A stretch of 56,927 bases of DNA from Lachnospiraceae bacterium (GCA_031272185.1 JAISUG010000065.1:1-56927); one strand, 5' to 3'. Numbered from the stretch's first letter, positions 34,676-44,715 are shown. Notes: a model not told the origin generated them from the letters alone. A program made the numbers and translations.

Positions 34676-35665
34676 ATGGATAAACTGCTGCAGGTCGAGC
34701 ATTTGAATACATATTTCCCCATCCATGACGGGCGGCTGCATGCGGTCTGCGACGTGTCTTTCCACGTGAACAAGGGGGAGCTCCTGGCCATAGTCGGCGA
34801 ATCGGGCTGCGGCAAGAGCGTCACGGCGCTGTCTGTCATCGGGCTGCTGCCCCACCGGTGCAAGGTGGAGTCCGAGGGGATTTTCTTTGAGGGCAGTGAC
34901 ATCGGCGGTTACTCCCACAGCCAAATGCGCAGGATGCGGGGCAAGGAAATCAGCATGATTTTCCAGGAGCCGCTCACCAGCCTGAACCCATTGTTCACCA
35001 TAGGGTTCCAGCTGATGGAAACCATACGCCTCCACGACGACAGCGGGCGGGAGAAGAACCGGGAGAAGGCCCTGGAAATCCTGCGTAAAGTGGAGATCGC
35101 CAGGCCCGAGGCCATCCTGCGCAGCTTCCCCAATGAGCTTTCCGGGGGGATGCGTCAGAGGGTGATGATCGCCATCGCATTGGTGAACCACCCGAAACTC
35201 ATCATCGCCGACGAGCCTACGACAGCATTGGACGTGACCATACAGGCCCAGATACTGGCGCTGATGAAGCACCTGATGGCGGAGTACCGGACCTCCATCA
35301 TGTTTATCACCCATGACCTGGGCGTGGTGGCGGAAGTGGCGGACAGGGTGCTGGTGATGTACGCGGGGCAGGTGGTGGAGGAAGCCACCGTGGAGGAGCT
35401 GTTTAGGGAACCGATGCACCCATACACACAGGGCCTGATGAACAGCACCATACGCATCGACCAGGAGGAGGGGATGCTGCCCACCATCGACGGGGTGGTG
35501 CCCACCCTGGCTGAAATGCCGGATGGGTGCCGGTTCCACCCCAGGTGCCCACATGCTAAGGCCCTTTGCAGGTCGGAAAGCCCGGATGTGAGGTCCCTGG
35601 GCGCCCGGCGGAGGGTGAGGTGCCACATGTGCGGCGGGGTGGCGGCCCTTCCGGCGCCGGGGTAG
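34676..35665 (+). CDS. Peptide ABC transporter ATPase (DppD/OppD type)
   Basis: This 329-residue ATPase has Walker A GESGCGKS, signature LSGGMRQRV, Walker B LIIADEPTTALD, the H-loop THDLGVVAEVADRV and the OppD C-terminal cysteine cluster (CRFHPRCPHAKALCRSESPD) that in this family can bind an iron-sulfur centre. ATG 34676 has TAGGGAG upstream; the long frame from 34529 overlaps dppC and is not real. Length is normal. Confidence 0.94.
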   Translation: MDKLLQVEHLNTYFPIHDGRLHAVCDVSFHVNKGELLAIVGESGCGKSVTALSVIGLLPHRCKVESEGIFFEGSDIGGYSHSQMRRMRGKEISMIFQEPLTSLNPLFTIGFQLMETIRLHDDSGREKNREKALEILRKVEIARPEAILRSFPNELSGGMRQRVMIAIALVNHPKLIIADEPTTALDVTIQAQILALMKHLMAEYRTSIMFITHDLGVVAEVADRVLVMYAGQVVEEATVEELFREPMHPYTQGLMNSTIRIDQEEGMLPTIDGVVPTLAEMPDGCRFHPRCPHAKALCRSESPDVRSLGARRRVRCHMCGGVAALPAPG

Positions 35666-35887
35666 GGGCGTGGCTTGAGAGATTTTTGGGGCAGCCAGGC
35701 CGCGGAGCAGCCTCCGCATTTGATGCCAAAGGGGCTGATGGCGGAGGCCGCGTTTTTAGGCGGATGACAAAGGACACTGTTTCCGGCGGCTGCCGGAGGA
35801 CACTGTTTCCGGCGGCTGACGGCGACTGTAGTTTCGGACAGATGATGTATTGAGATGACGTAGGTGAGATGGCTCGGGAGGATGCCC
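35666..35887. repeat. Intergenic spacer with a 26-bp direct repeat
   Basis: GGACACTGTTTCCGGCGGCT is repeated back to back at about 35769 and 35795. The spacer of ~220 bp breaks an otherwise tight operon between the two ATPase genes. No gene or promoter is evident. Confidence 0.6.
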
Positions 35888-37072
35888 ATGCCGGGTGAGG
35901 TCATACTGGAAGTCAAACATTTGAACAAGCACTTCAAGGTGAACAGCGGGTTCCTGGGGCTTCAAAGGGAGTGGCTGAAAGCGGTGAACGACGTGAGTTT
36001 TAGCCTGCGCGCCGGGGAGACCCTGGGGATAGTGGGGGAGTCGGGCTGCGGCAAGTCCACCCTGGGCAACTGCATCATCCGCCTGCTGCGCCCCACCTCC
36101 GGGGAGGTGCGCTTTCAGGGGATGGATATCTGTGCCATGACGGATGCCCGGCTGCGGGAACACCGGAAAGAGATCCAGATGATTTTCCAGGACCCCTTTT
36201 CGTCGCTGAACCCCCGCAAGCGCGTGTTTGACATTATCGCGGAGCCGTTCCGCGTCCATGGGACCGCCCGGGGGAAGGCACTGGAGGAAGAGGTGCTGGG
36301 ACTCATGGGCGAAGTGGGGCTGGACCGATCATACGCCCACCGCTACCCCCATGAGTTTTCCGGGGGGCAGCGCCAGCGTATCGGCATCGCCCGGGCCCTG
36401 GCACTGCGCCCTAAACTGGTGATCTGCGACGAGCCGGTGTCCGCATTGGACGTGTCCATCCAGGCGCAGATACTCAACCTGCTGAAAGAGCTGCAGGCGA
36501 AACACCACCTGACCTACATCTTCATCGCCCATGGCCTGCCCAGCGTGCGCCAGATCAGCGACCACATCGCGGTGATGTACCTGGGGGAGATCGTGGAGAT
36601 GGCCCCCAAAAATGAACTGTTCGCACGCACCATGCACCCGTACACCGTGGGGCTGTTCGAGGCAATCCCCGTGCCTGACCCCGGCAAACGCAAGGAGAAG
36701 CAGCTGCTGCAGGGGGACATCCCCAATGCGCTGCACCCACCGACGGGATGCTGCTTCCATACCCGCTGCCCCCATGCCGACGAAGTCTGCGTGCGGGAGA
36801 AGCCCCGGCTGACGGACATGGGCGGCGGCCATTTCCTCGCATGCCACCATCCCCGTAGGGGGAGCTACGGCCAGGCAGGGGAGGACCAGGCAGGAGCGGG
36901 TCAGGCAGGGGAGGTGGTCCCGGGGGTCGGGGGGGGCGACGTCCATGGTGCGGATGTGGGTGCCCTCGGCACAGGGGGCGACGCCCATGGGGCTGATATG
37001 GGCACCCCCGGCACAGGGGGCGACGTCTATGGGGCGGATGTGGGGGCCCCCGATGCGGAGGGGGCGGGATGA
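35888..37072 (+). CDS. Peptide ABC transporter ATPase (DppF/OppF type) with a repeat-built C-terminal tail
   Basis: This 394-residue ATPase has Walker [10 protein letters not shown], signature [15 protein letters not shown], Walker [15 protein letters not shown] and the OppF cysteine cluster ([14 protein letters not shown]). The H-loop reads AHGLPSV where AHDL/SHDL is usual, so the Asp is replaced by Gly; the His is kept. The family ends at about residue 325. The last ~65 residues are extra: three 14-residue units (GGDxxGADxGxxGT) from a 42-bp tandem repeat. ATG 35888 is preferred, with GGGAGG six bases upstream. The next gene overlaps the stop by four bases. Confidence 0.92.
   Translation: MPGEVILEVKHLNKHFKVNSGFLGLQREWLKAVNDVSFSLRAGETLGIVGESGCGKSTLGNCIIRLLRPTSGEVRFQGMDICAMTDARLREHRKEIQMIFQDPFSSLNPRKRVFDIIAEPFRVHGTARGKALEEEVLGLMGEVGLDRSYAHRYPHEFSGGQRQRIGIARALALRPKLVICDEPVSALDVSIQAQILNLLKELQAKHHLTYIFIAHGLPSVRQISDHIAVMYLGEIVEMAPKNELFARTMHPYTVGLFEAIPVPDPGKRKEKQLLQGDIPNALHPPTGCCFHTRCPHADEVCVREKPRLTDMGGGHFLACHHPRRGSYGQAGEDQAGAGQAGEVVPGVGGGDVHGADVGALGTGGDAHGADMGTPGTGGDVYGADVGAPDAEGAG
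36935..37060. repeat. 42-bp in-frame tandem repeat in the oppF-type gene
   Basis: GGCGAC starts the units at 36935, 36977 and 37019, exactly 42 bp (14 codons) apart. It lengthens the C-terminus just before the stop. Confidence 0.9.
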
Positions 37073-38151
37073 AGCGGACCTTCCCACTGATCGCCAACGT
37101 GCTGTCCCAAGTGCTTTTTGGGTTCAGCTACTATTTCATGAAGATGGGCATGGCCGTGGTCAACCAGAACACGGTCAAATTTTTGTCTTTCCGTTTCGGG
37201 CTGGGGTTTGTGGTCATGAGCCTGCTGCTCCTTTTGGGGTTGCAAAAGGTGGATTACCGCCAAAAGCCCGTGGGGATGGTGCTGCTGTGCGGCTGCTTCA
37301 ACCCGGTGGTCAGCCAGATATTGGAAACCACTTCCACGACGTATGCGCCGATCTCCCAGATCTCCCTGTACAACAGCATCCTGCCCTTGCTCATGTTGGT
37401 GTTCTCTGCCATCATCAACGGGGAATACCCCACGAAGAAGCAGGGGCTGTTCGTGGCTGTGTGTGCGGCGGGGGTGTTCGTCGCGAACCTCACTGACAAG
37501 GCGGGCATCGGCCTCACCGCACTGGGGTTCGCGCTGATCATCGCCACCAATGTGGTGGTGTCGGTGAACCGGGTGCTGGTGAGGCGCACGTCGGAGCGTT
37601 TCACCCCTTTCGAGATCGTATACCTGACCACGTTCATGGGGGCGGTGGTGTTCACGGCGCTGTCCTTAGGGGGCGCGGCCGTCTTGTGGGATCCAGGGGC
37701 GACACAGACCGTCCCAGCGGGTACCATTGGCGGTCCGCGGGTTGTGATGGGTGCTGTGGCATCGGCAGGCCTCCATGGGGATGTGGCGGCGACGGCAGGG
37801 GATGTCGCCGTGTTGGCGTCATCCGGTGCCGGCGCCATGACCTTTTTTGCGGATTATTTCGCAGGGCTGGGCACGCCCGGGTTCATCATATCCGTGGCGT
37901 ATATGGGCATAGGCTCCTGCGTGCTGGCATTCCTGCTCATGACCTATGCGTCGGCGAACCTCCCTGTGGCGGTCTTCGCTTCCACGTCTACCTTAAGCAC
38001 CGTGGTGGGGATCCTGGCGGGGATTTTCCTGGCAGGGGAGACATTCGGCGTGTACGACGTCATAGGGACCGGGGTGATCCTGGCGGGGGTGGTGGGCATC
38101 AGCTGCTGCTACGACCGCAACGCCGCAGATGGGAACCGCTACCACCGCTGA
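37069..38151 (+). CDS. EamA-family (DMT) permease with a loop insertion
   Basis: This is a 360-residue membrane protein with ten predicted helices and two EamA halves. The family has about 300 residues. The excess (~205-255, GATQTVPAGTIGG to SSGAGAM) lies between helices 6 and 7 and is Ala/Gly/Val-rich. EamA proteins often export amino acids or other metabolites. ATG 37069 overlaps the stop of the OppF-type gene (ATGA), so translation is coupled. It may dispose of amino acids released from imported peptides; this is inference from position. Confidence 0.87.
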   Translation: MKRTFPLIANVLSQVLFGFSYYFMKMGMAVVNQNTVKFLSFRFGLGFVVMSLLLLLGLQKVDYRQKPVGMVLLCGCFNPVVSQILETTSTTYAPISQISLYNSILPLLMLVFSAIINGEYPTKKQGLFVAVCAAGVFVANLTDKAGIGLTALGFALIIATNVVVSVNRVLVRRTSERFTPFEIVYLTTFMGAVVFTALSLGGAAVLWDPGATQTVPAGTIGGPRVVMGAVASAGLHGDVAATAGDVAVLASSGAGAMTFFADYFAGLGTPGFIISVAYMGIGSCVLAFLLMTYASANLPVAVFASTSTLSTVVGILAGIFLAGETFGVYDVIGTGVILAGVVGISCCYDRNAADGNRYHR

Positions 38152-38156
38152 GCTTC

Positions 38157-38276
38157 CATGCCCGGGCAGACATGGTCGGTTCGCTGCGGTTGTTGGGCTG
38201 CGTGGAGGGGAATGCACCGTTTAGTTTCATGCCTGGGCAGACATGGTCAGCCCGCAGTGGTTGTTGGGCTGCGTGC
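38157..38276. repeat. 70-bp direct repeat downstream of the EamA gene
   Basis: CATGCC(C/T)GGGCAGACATGG through GGTTGTTGGGCTGCGTG occurs at 38157 and 38227. It lies immediately beyond the EamA stop. 38152-38323 has no gene. Confidence 0.85.
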
Positions 38277-38323
38277 ACTGTGGGGGATTCAGATCGAAAA
38301 ATATCGAATACGAACAAAGAATA

Positions 38324-38363
38324 AGCCAGAAATCTCACATTCCCATGAGTTTCTGGCTGTTTT
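38324..38363. terminator. Bidirectional terminator between eamA and tRNA-Ala
   Basis: AGCCAGAAA (38324-38332) pairs with TTTCTGGCT (38350-38358). GTTTTT follows on the plus strand and TATTCTTT on the minus strand, so it can serve both the EamA transcript and the tRNA transcript. Confidence 0.7.
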
Positions 38364-38370
38364 TGACCCG

Positions 38371-38443
38371 TGGAGCATAGGGGATTCGAACCCCTGACCC
38401 CCACACTGCCAGTGTGGTGCGCTCCCAGCTGCGCTAATGCCCC
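38371..38443 (-). tRNA. tRNA-Ala (anticodon GGC)
   Basis: Read on the minus strand, acceptor GGGGCAT pairs with ATGCTCC (one G.T), the anticodon stem CCACA/TGTGG encloses CTGGCAG with anticodon GGC, and the T loop is TTCGAAT. The discriminator is A and CCA is not encoded. Confidence 0.96.
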
Positions 38444-38458
38444 AAGACACCGAGGGCT

Positions 38459-38487
38459 ATTATAGCATTGTTTCGTCGGTATGGCAA
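38459..38487 (-). promoter_or_regulatory. tRNA-Ala promoter
   Basis: On the minus strand TTGCCA (38487-38482) and TATAAT (38464-38459) are 17 bp apart, ending 15 bp before the tRNA. Confidence 0.8.
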
Positions 38488-38551
38488 GGGTTTTTTGTGA
38501 AAAAATCGGGGTCGCAACCGGCGGCCTTGTGCCTCTGGGCGGCGCCCCCCC

Positions 38552-39181
38552 TCAGTTCCTGTCCGCAATCATGGTCTTGACTTTCATCAGCCGGGTGGTG
38601 TTGGCGCGCTCGTTCTCTTCCAGTTTCATGGTGATGGCGCGGATGCCTTCCTGCATCTCCGGGATGGAGACGTGCTCCAGGGCGTTCACCCGGCGTTTGG
38701 TCTTTTCGATCTCGTCCGCCAGCATGTCGCAGGTCTTCTCCACCCCGGCCAGCTCGATGAGCTGCGGCAGGAGGGCGGCCACGTCCAGCACCGCCGTGTC
38801 CAGCTCGGAGGGGGTGAATGCGAACCCATAGGGCAGGTCCGCTTCTTTGCCATCGGGCCGGAAGGAAATCTGGGGCACGATGACGCTCATGATGTTCTTG
38901 GTGGACACCTGGGCATGGGCCTCGCTCACGGGGTACATCAGGGCCTCGGTCATGGACTCCTCCCCCATCTTCGCCTTGGCGATGGCGGCGCTGCCCATGG
39001 CGGCCGCCAAAGAGGCCTCCACCTGTTCCCGCAGCTCTTTGTTCCTGCGGATGAAAGAGATGAAGGTGCGCACCAGCTCGTCGTTTTTGTCTTTCAGGAG
39101 TTTGTGCCCCCGCACGGCGGTCTTGAGCCGCTTTTTCAGGCGTGTGAGCTCCATGCGGGTGGGGCTGACGCGAATGGCCAC
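38552..39181 (-). CDS. ntpD: V-type ATPase subunit D (central stalk)
   Basis: This 209-residue, mostly coiled-coil protein forms the rotating axle inside the A3B3 head. The N-terminal RVSPTRMELTRLKKRLKTAV and the C-terminal coiled coil (EKTCDMLADEIEKTKRRVNA, LEHVSIPEMQEGIRAITMKL) are the family's signature. It is the last gene of the operon. A gap of 157 bases with GC-rich repeats separates it from ntpB. Confidence 0.93.
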   Translation of the reverse strand: MAIRVSPTRMELTRLKKRLKTAVRGHKLLKDKNDELVRTFISFIRRNKELREQVEASLAAAMGSAAIAKAKMGEESMTEALMYPVSEAHAQVSTKNIMSVIVPQISFRPDGKEADLPYGFAFTPSELDTAVLDVAALLPQLIELAGVEKTCDMLADEIEKTKRRVNALEHVSIPEMQEGIRAITMKLEENERANTTRLMKVKTMIADRN

Positions 39182-39338
39182 TGCGGCCTCCTTTCAGATA
39201 CTGCGTTTGCGCCGACATTAGGCGGCGCCACGGCCAGGGGATACCTGTGTTGGCGGCGGTTGTGCCGCAGCGCCTGCAGGCGCATTGGCAAAAAGCCGCA
39301 AAGCGGCCAGCCAACCGCAGGTGCCTGCGTGGCAGGGT
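39182..39338. other. ntpB-ntpD spacer
   Basis: These 157 bp hold GC-rich inverted and direct short repeats (GCGCCTGCAGGCGC and GCGCCTGCGGCC; GTGCCTGCG). No gene or terminator is evident, so the operon probably continues through it. Confidence 0.4.
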
Positions 39339-40739
39339 TCATGCGCCTGCGGCCGGCAGGTATTTGTCCAGGTACGCATCCCGTATGCGCTTGAGCTCCG
39401 CCCTGGGCAGGATCGCCAGGAGCTGCCAGCCGATCTCCAATGTCTCCTCGATGGAGCGGTTGGTCTCGTAGCCCTGGGAGACATATTTTTCCTCGAATTC
39501 CGTGGCGAAGCGGGAGTATAGTTTGTCCACCTCCGACAGGGAGCCTTCGCCCAGGATCACCGCCAGTTCCTTGGCTTCCTTGCCCCTGGCGTAGGCCGCG
39601 AAGAGCTGGTTCATGGTGTCCGCATGGTCTTCCCGGGTCTTGCCCGCGCCGATGCCCTTGTCCTTCAGGCGCGACAGGGAAGGCAGCACGTTGATGGGCG
39701 GGGTGATGCCCCGGCGCAGCAGCGGCCTGTCCAGGATGATCTGCCCCTCGGTGATGTACCCGGTCAGGTCGGGGATGGGGTGGGTCTTGTCGTCTTCGGG
39801 CATGGAAAGGATGGGGATCTGGGTGATGGACCCCGGTTTGCCCTTGATGCGCCCCGCGCGCTCGTACATGGTGGCCAGGTCGGTGTAGAGATACCCCGGG
39901 TACCCCCGCCGGCCTGGCACTTCCTTGCGCGCGGCGGACACTTCCCGCAGGGCCTCGGCGTAGTTGGTGATGTCCGTCAGGATCACCAGCACGTGCATCC
40001 CCAGCTCGTATGCCAGGTACTCCGCGCAGGTGATGGCCATGCGGGGCGTGGAAATGCGCTCCACCGCAGGGTCATTGGCCAGGTTCATGAACAGCACCGC
40101 CCGCTCGATGGCCCCCGTGCGCCGGAAATCGCTGATGAAGAAGTCCGCCTCCTCGAACGTGATGCCGATGGCGGCGAACACCACCGCAAAGTTCTCGTCG
40201 GTGCCCCTCACGCGTGCCTGGCGGGCGATCTGCGCCGCCAGCTGGGCATGGGGCAGGCCGGAACCGGAAAACACCGGGAGCTTCTGCCCGCGCACCAGGG
40301 TGTTCAGGCCGTCGATGGCGGACACCCCGGTCTGGATGAACTCTGCGGGGTAGTCGCGCGCCGCCGGGTTGATGGGGGTGCCATTGATGTCCAATGACTT
40401 TTCGGCGATGATCCCGGGGCCGCCGTCGATGGGCTTGCCCATGCCGGAGAACACACGGCCCAGCATGTCGGCGCTGACGCCCAGCTGGATGCCGTGCCCC
40501 AGGAACCTGGCCTTGCCGCTGGAAATCTTCAGCCCCTGGGGGCTTTCGAACAGCTGCACCATGGCTTTGTCTTTGTTGACTTCCAGGACTTTCCCGGAGC
40601 GGATCTCACCATTGGCCTGCTCGATTTCCACCAGCTCGTCGTATTTGACGCCCTCCACGCCTTCCACCAGCATGAGCGGGCCCACGACCTCGCGGATCGT
40701 CTTGTAGTCTTTCAGGACTGACCTCTCTTCACTCGCCAT
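39339..40739 (-). CDS. ntpB: V-type ATPase subunit B (non-catalytic head)
   Basis: This 466-residue subunit alternates with A in the hexameric head. Visible are [20 protein letters not shown], the degenerate P-loop region [15 protein letters not shown] (no lysine, as expected for B), and the [17 protein letters not shown] motif. It overlaps the end of ntpA by 11 bases, indicating translational coupling. Confidence 0.97.
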   Translation of the reverse strand: MASEERSVLKDYKTIREVVGPLMLVEGVEGVKYDELVEIEQANGEIRSGKVLEVNKDKAMVQLFESPQGLKISSGKARFLGHGIQLGVSADMLGRVFSGMGKPIDGGPGIIAEKSLDINGTPINPAARDYPAEFIQTGVSAIDGLNTLVRGQKLPVFSGSGLPHAQLAAQIARQARVRGTDENFAVVFAAIGITFEEADFFISDFRRTGAIERAVLFMNLANDPAVERISTPRMAITCAEYLAYELGMHVLVILTDITNYAEALREVSAARKEVPGRRGYPGYLYTDLATMYERAGRIKGKPGSITQIPILSMPEDDKTHPIPDLTGYITEGQIILDRPLLRRGITPPINVLPSLSRLKDKGIGAGKTREDHADTMNQLFAAYARGKEAKELAVILGEGSLSEVDKLYSRFATEFEEKYVSQGYETNRSIEETLEIGWQLLAILPRAELKRIRDAYLDKYLPAAGA

Positions 40740-42540
40740 CTGCGGTCCCTCCCTCCGTCAAAGACGCATACTCTTCTTCCATGTCCGCCAGAAGCTGCGC
40801 CTGCGCCTGGGCAAACTGCGCCTCTGCCACATATTTCATACGGCCGATGCGCTCCACTATCTGCATCCCGGCCACTTTGGAAAATGCCACGTCCGCATCC
40901 AGGGCCGCCAGGCCTTTGTCGTACCAGGTGAGGATCACGCCCAGCATGCCGTGCTGTTTTTCCAATGAGGTATAGGTGTCCACTTCGTCGAATGCGTTCT
41001 GGTGCAGGTAGTCCTCCCGGATGGAGCGGGTGCATTCCAGCAGCAGCCGCTCTTTGAAGCCCAGCGCGTCCACGCCCACCAGCCGGACGATTTCCTGGAG
41101 CTCCGACTCCTCCTGCAGCAGCAGCATCGCGCGGCCCACGCGGGCGGACCAGTCGGGGGCCACGTGTTGGTCGAAGTATGAGGAGAGGTTGTCGCTGTAG
41201 AGGGAATAGCTCGCCAGCCAGTCGATGGCCGGGAAGTGCCGCTGGTAAGCCAGGTCGGCGGACAGCCCCCAGAACACCTTCACGATGCGCAGCGTCGCCT
41301 GGGACACCGGCTCCGATGTGTCGCCGCCGGGGGGCGAAACCGCGCCGATGGCGCTGATGGTGCCCTGGCGTTGCGGCGCGCCCAGGCACGCGACGAGGCC
41401 CGCGCGCTCGTAAAACTCCGCCAGACGGGAAGACAGGTACGCGGGGTAGCCTTCTTCGCCGGGCATCTCCTCCAGGCGCCCGCTCATCTCCCGGAGGGCC
41501 TCCGCCCAGCGGGAGGTGGAGTCCGCCATGATGGCGACCCTGTAGCCCATGTCCCGGAAATACTCCGCGATGGTGATCCCCGTGTAGATGGACGCCTCCC
41601 GTGCCGCCACCGGCATGTCGGAGGTATTGGCGATGAGCACCGTGCGCTTCATCAGTGACAGCCCGGTGCGTGGGTCTTTGAGCTCCGGGAACTCCAGGAG
41701 CACGTCCGTCATCTCGTTGCCCCGCTCGCCGCAGCCCACGTATACGATGATGTCCGCATCCGCCCATTTGGCCAGCTGGTGCTGCACCACGGTCTTGCCG
41801 GACCCGAAAGGACCGGGCACCGCCGCCACGCCGCCTTTGGCGATGGGGAACAATGTGTCGATGACCCGCTGGCCCGTCACCATGGGTTCGGTGGGGGCGA
41901 TCTTCTCCCCGTATGGCCTGGGGCGGCGCACCGGCCACACCTGCATCATGGGCAGCTCCACCGTAGCGCCCCCGTCGGTCTTTAGGCGGGCGATGGGCTC
42001 TATGATGGTGGCCTCGCCGGAGAAGATCCACTCCAGCACCCCGGCGGTTTTTGGCGGGACCATGATCTTATGCAGCACGGCGGGGGACTCCTGCACGGTT
42101 CCCAGTATGTCGCCGCCCTTTAAGGATGCGCCGACCTTTGCGGTGGGGGTAAACTCCCATTTTTTGTCTTTGTCCAGCTTGGGCACATCCACGCCACGGG
42201 AGATGCGCTCCCCCGCCCTTTGGTAGATCACTTCCAGGGGACGCTGGATGCCGTCGAAGATGCTCTCTATGAGGCCCGGCGCCAGCTCCACGGACAGCGC
42301 CTCGCCGGTGGAGTACACGGGTTCCCCCGGCCCCAGCCCGGCGGTCTCCTCATAGACCTGGATGGACGCGCGGTCGCCCCGCAGCTCGATGATCTCGCCG
42401 ATGAGGCGCTTTTCGCTCACGCGCACCACGTCGTACATCTGCACGGCGCCCATGCCCGTGGCGACGATCAGGGGGCCCGACACCTTTTCGATGGTGCCGA
42501 TGATCTGGCTGTCTGCGCCCTGCACTATATCTTTCGCCAT
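40729..42540 (-). CDS. ntpA: V-type ATPase subunit A (catalytic head)
   Basis: This is a 603-residue catalytic subunit. It shows the Walker A motif [14 protein letters not shown], the catalytic Glu in [12 protein letters not shown], the [15 protein letters not shown] stretch and the V-type-specific non-homologous region (~110-190). It binds and hydrolyses or makes ATP. The start at 42540 is six bases after the ntpF stop. Confidence 0.97.
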   Translation of the reverse strand: MAKDIVQGADSQIIGTIEKVSGPLIVATGMGAVQMYDVVRVSEKRLIGEIIELRGDRASIQVYEETAGLGPGEPVYSTGEALSVELAPGLIESIFDGIQRPLEVIYQRAGERISRGVDVPKLDKDKKWEFTPTAKVGASLKGGDILGTVQESPAVLHKIMVPPKTAGVLEWIFSGEATIIEPIARLKTDGGATVELPMMQVWPVRRPRPYGEKIAPTEPMVTGQRVIDTLFPIAKGGVAAVPGPFGSGKTVVQHQLAKWADADIIVYVGCGERGNEMTDVLLEFPELKDPRTGLSLMKRTVLIANTSDMPVAAREASIYTGITIAEYFRDMGYRVAIMADSTSRWAEALREMSGRLEEMPGEEGYPAYLSSRLAEFYERAGLVACLGAPQRQGTISAIGAVSPPGGDTSEPVSQATLRIVKVFWGLSADLAYQRHFPAIDWLASYSLYSDNLSSYFDQHVAPDWSARVGRAMLLLQEESELQEIVRLVGVDALGFKERLLLECTRSIREDYLHQNAFDEVDTYTSLEKQHGMLGVILTWYDKGLAALDADVAFSKVAGMQIVERIGRMKYVAEAQFAQAQAQLLADMEEEYASLTEGGTADGE

Positions 42541-42546
42541 GGTTAC

Positions 42547-42885
42547 CTACCTTCCTTCGCCAAATAATATGTCCGCGCCGATGGCTTTCTCCAGGTTGGC
42601 CCGGATACCCCTCATGCCAAGCCCGCTAGAGCCCTCCCGGTTGGGGATGGGGATCAGCGCGGGGAATGTTTCCGTCTTGTACCGTTTCAGTGTTTCGGGG
42701 ATCATGTCCGCCACCTGCTCGGTGATGTATATGACCGCGCAGCCCTCCCGGGCGAGCCTGCCCACCGCCGTCTCCGCCTCCCTTTGGGTGGAAGCGTACA
42801 CGCAGCGGATCCCCACCGCTCCAAAGAGCATCACGGACTCCCGGTCGCCTACCACGGCTATCTTTGCCTGTTCGTTGTTTGCCAT
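42547..42885 (-). CDS. V-type ATPase subunit F (NtpG in Enterococcus naming)
   Basis: This 112-residue small Rossmann-like protein (KIAVVGDRESVMLFGAVGIR, CAVIYITEQVADMIPETL, FPALIPIPNREG) docks on subunit D in the central stalk. The start is CAT 42883-42885. A longer frame to 43440 crosses the repeat spacer and is not real. It is separated from ntpC by 262 bp of repeats, an odd gap inside this operon. Confidence 0.93.
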   Translation of the reverse strand: MANNEQAKIAVVGDRESVMLFGAVGIRCVYASTQREAETAVGRLAREGCAVIYITEQVADMIPETLKRYKTETFPALIPIPNREGSSGLGMRGIRANLEKAIGADILFGEGR

Positions 42886-43004
42886 GTCATACCTCAAATT
42901 CCCGGCCGCCCCATAACCGCCGCAAGTTCCCCGTGGCCGCCCGGCCGGCCTGCCCGGATAGCATCGGCGCCGGGTATAGGCGGGGAACCGCCTGAAAGCA
43001 TATA

Positions 43005-43130
43005 GCTGCGTCTCCGGTCCGCGGAGTCCAAGCCATCTAAGCCAGTCGATGCTGCGTCGCCGGTCCGCGCGTCTAAGCCATCTAAGCCAGTCGATACTGC
43101 GTCGCCGGTCCGCGCGTCTAAGCCGGTCCA
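43005..43130. repeat. 45-bp tandem repeat between ntpC and the subunit F gene
   Basis: TAAGCCAGTCGAT starts at 43038 and 43083; flanking GCTGCGTC..CCGGTCCGCG blocks extend it to about 2.7 units of 45 bp. It lies just beyond the ntpC stop (43148-43150, minus strand). The rest of 42886-43147 has no gene. Confidence 0.88.
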
Positions 43131-43147
43131 GCCGCCGCGCCCGAAGC

Positions 43148-44107
43148 TCAAGCCGCCGCTTTCCCCGATAGTTTCTGCGCGTACAGCACCCGGATGGCCC
43201 TGGCCTCGGCGTCTTTGCGCAGGAGGTAGCCCACGATGGGGCTGATGGAGAATATCTCCCACCTCCCATCGTCCACCATGGCGGAGAGGATGTCGTCCAT
43301 CCGATCTTCCAGGGCCTTGGTGCTGCCCGTGGACATATACTCTTCCAATGCGCCGGTAAGCCGGCGGCTGTGGGTGCCTTTGGCCAGTTTTTTGACCAAT
43401 GCGTCGTCCGGGGCTTCCAGGGCGTCCAAAAGGTCCGCAAAGGGGATCTCGCCGCCGGGTATCAGGAGGGGTTCCGCCTTTTCGCGTTTCCAATGGAGCC
43501 GCCTGGCGCGGACGATGCTGCGCACGTTGGTGAAATCTATCTTTGCGGTGAAATACTCCGATATGCAAGCGTTGCGGTTCCGGGGGTTTTCCAGGACCGA
43601 CTGGACGTGGGCGAACACGGCCCGGTCCACCGCGGCGCTCAGCGCCAGGGGGTCGGACGCCCTCTGCAGGCGCTCTTCCATCTTTTGGAGGATGGCGGCA
43701 AAGTCGGTGGGGAGGGCGTCATACCTTCCGGCGTCCACGCACGCGGCCAGCACGTCTGTGTCAAAGCACCCGCCACCCGCAAGCAGCCCCTCGGGGGATG
43801 ACCCCATGAGCCTGCATTTGAGCAGCACTTTCAGGTTGTGGGCGTCGGTGGGCAGCAAGAACAGGTCCGTCAGGTCTTTGTTGGGCGTGCCTTCCGCCAC
43901 TTCCACGCGCGCCTGCTCCAGCTCCGCCCCGATGAGGTTCTCCAGGTTGCCATGGGCGTCCGTACCCATGCCATATCCAAATTCTTCCAAAATCCGCAGG
44001 AACTCCCCCGCATCCGCCTCTTTCAGGCGGTTTAGGCGGGTTTGGTCCAGCATCCGGTTTTCCAGCACTTTCAGGCGGCCCACCGCAAACAGGTTTTCCT
44101 GGGGCAT
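43148..44107 (-). CDS. ntpC: V-type ATPase subunit C (rotor-to-ring socket)
   Basis: This 319-residue, almost all-helical protein in threefold pseudo-repeat (the NtpC/AtpC fold) links the central stalk to the c ring. Recognisable are FLRILEEFGYG, the DLFLLPTDAHNLKVLLKCRL block and RNACISEYFTAKIDFTNVRS. Its ATG overlaps the ntpE stop. Length is a little under the family average of ~340. Confidence 0.9.
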   Translation of the reverse strand: MPQENLFAVGRLKVLENRMLDQTRLNRLKEADAGEFLRILEEFGYGMGTDAHGNLENLIGAELEQARVEVAEGTPNKDLTDLFLLPTDAHNLKVLLKCRLMGSSPEGLLAGGGCFDTDVLAACVDAGRYDALPTDFAAILQKMEERLQRASDPLALSAAVDRAVFAHVQSVLENPRNRNACISEYFTAKIDFTNVRSIVRARRLHWKREKAEPLLIPGGEIPFADLLDALEAPDDALVKKLAKGTHSRRLTGALEEYMSTGSTKALEDRMDDILSAMVDDGRWEIFSISPIVGYLLRKDAEARAIRVLYAQKLSGKAAA

Positions 44108-44715
44108 CAGCGCACCTCCGAACCAAAGAGCAGGCCGGATACCTCCCGCTCGCAGCTTTCCCTCACCTGTCGCAGCAGCGCTTCGAAAGAGCCGTTCACG
44201 TCGCAGCTCTCGCCCACCACCAGCACGCCGCCGGATATGGCCCCGGGGGTGTCCGAAAGGGTGAGCTGGCCGGCTTTGCCCTGTGCTTTCAAGGCGGCGT
44301 TCAGCCGGTCCAGGAAAGCGCCGGTGTAGCGGTCACGGTCCTTGGCCGGAACGCGCAGCTGCTCCCGTCCGGTCTCGCAGGCGGAAAGCACGATGCGGCT
44401 GATGAGGTTTTCCCACCGCTCCCCGCTAAGGGCGCACACCTGCCCCAGGGCCATGTCAAAGGCGGCGTCCAGGGACGCGCGCTTGGAAGCGAGGGTATTC
44501 TTGCGTGCCTCCAGGCCGGCGATGAGCCTGGCGCGCCGCCCGATCTCCTCGGCTTCCTTGCGGGCGCCCTCCAGGATGTCCGCAGCCTGCTTTTTCGCTT
44601 GTTCCAGTGACGCGGCCCGTAAGGACTCGACCTTTTCCAAGGTCTGCCGGTCGATGGCGAGGGTTTCCTTCTCGCTGTCACCTTCGATTCGTTGCAATAT
44701 GACTTCTACACCCAT
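44107..44715 (-). CDS. ntpE: V-type ATPase subunit E (peripheral stalk)
   Basis: This 202-residue protein has a long N-terminal coiled coil (AIDRQTLEKVESLRAASLEQ, KKQAADILEGARKEAEEIGR) and a C-terminal globular domain with GGVLVVGESCDVNGSFEALL. It joins the small G-type subunit to form the peripheral stalk. ATG 44715 is used, though GTG 44727 is possible. Confidence 0.9.
   Translation of the reverse strand: MGVEVILQRIEGDSEKETLAIDRQTLEKVESLRAASLEQAKKQAADILEGARKEAEEIGRRARLIAGLEARKNTLASKRASLDAAFDMALGQVCALSGERWENLISRIVLSACETGREQLRVPAKDRDRYTGAFLDRLNAALKAQGKAGQLTLSDTPGAISGGVLVVGESCDVNGSFEALLRQVRESCEREVSGLLFGSEVR

Noticed and set aside
42547..43440. A single 297-residue protein covering subunit F and the repeat spacer
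   Set aside because: The N-terminal half is the wrong frame of ntpC and the spacer; true subunit F starts at 42885 with a normal length.
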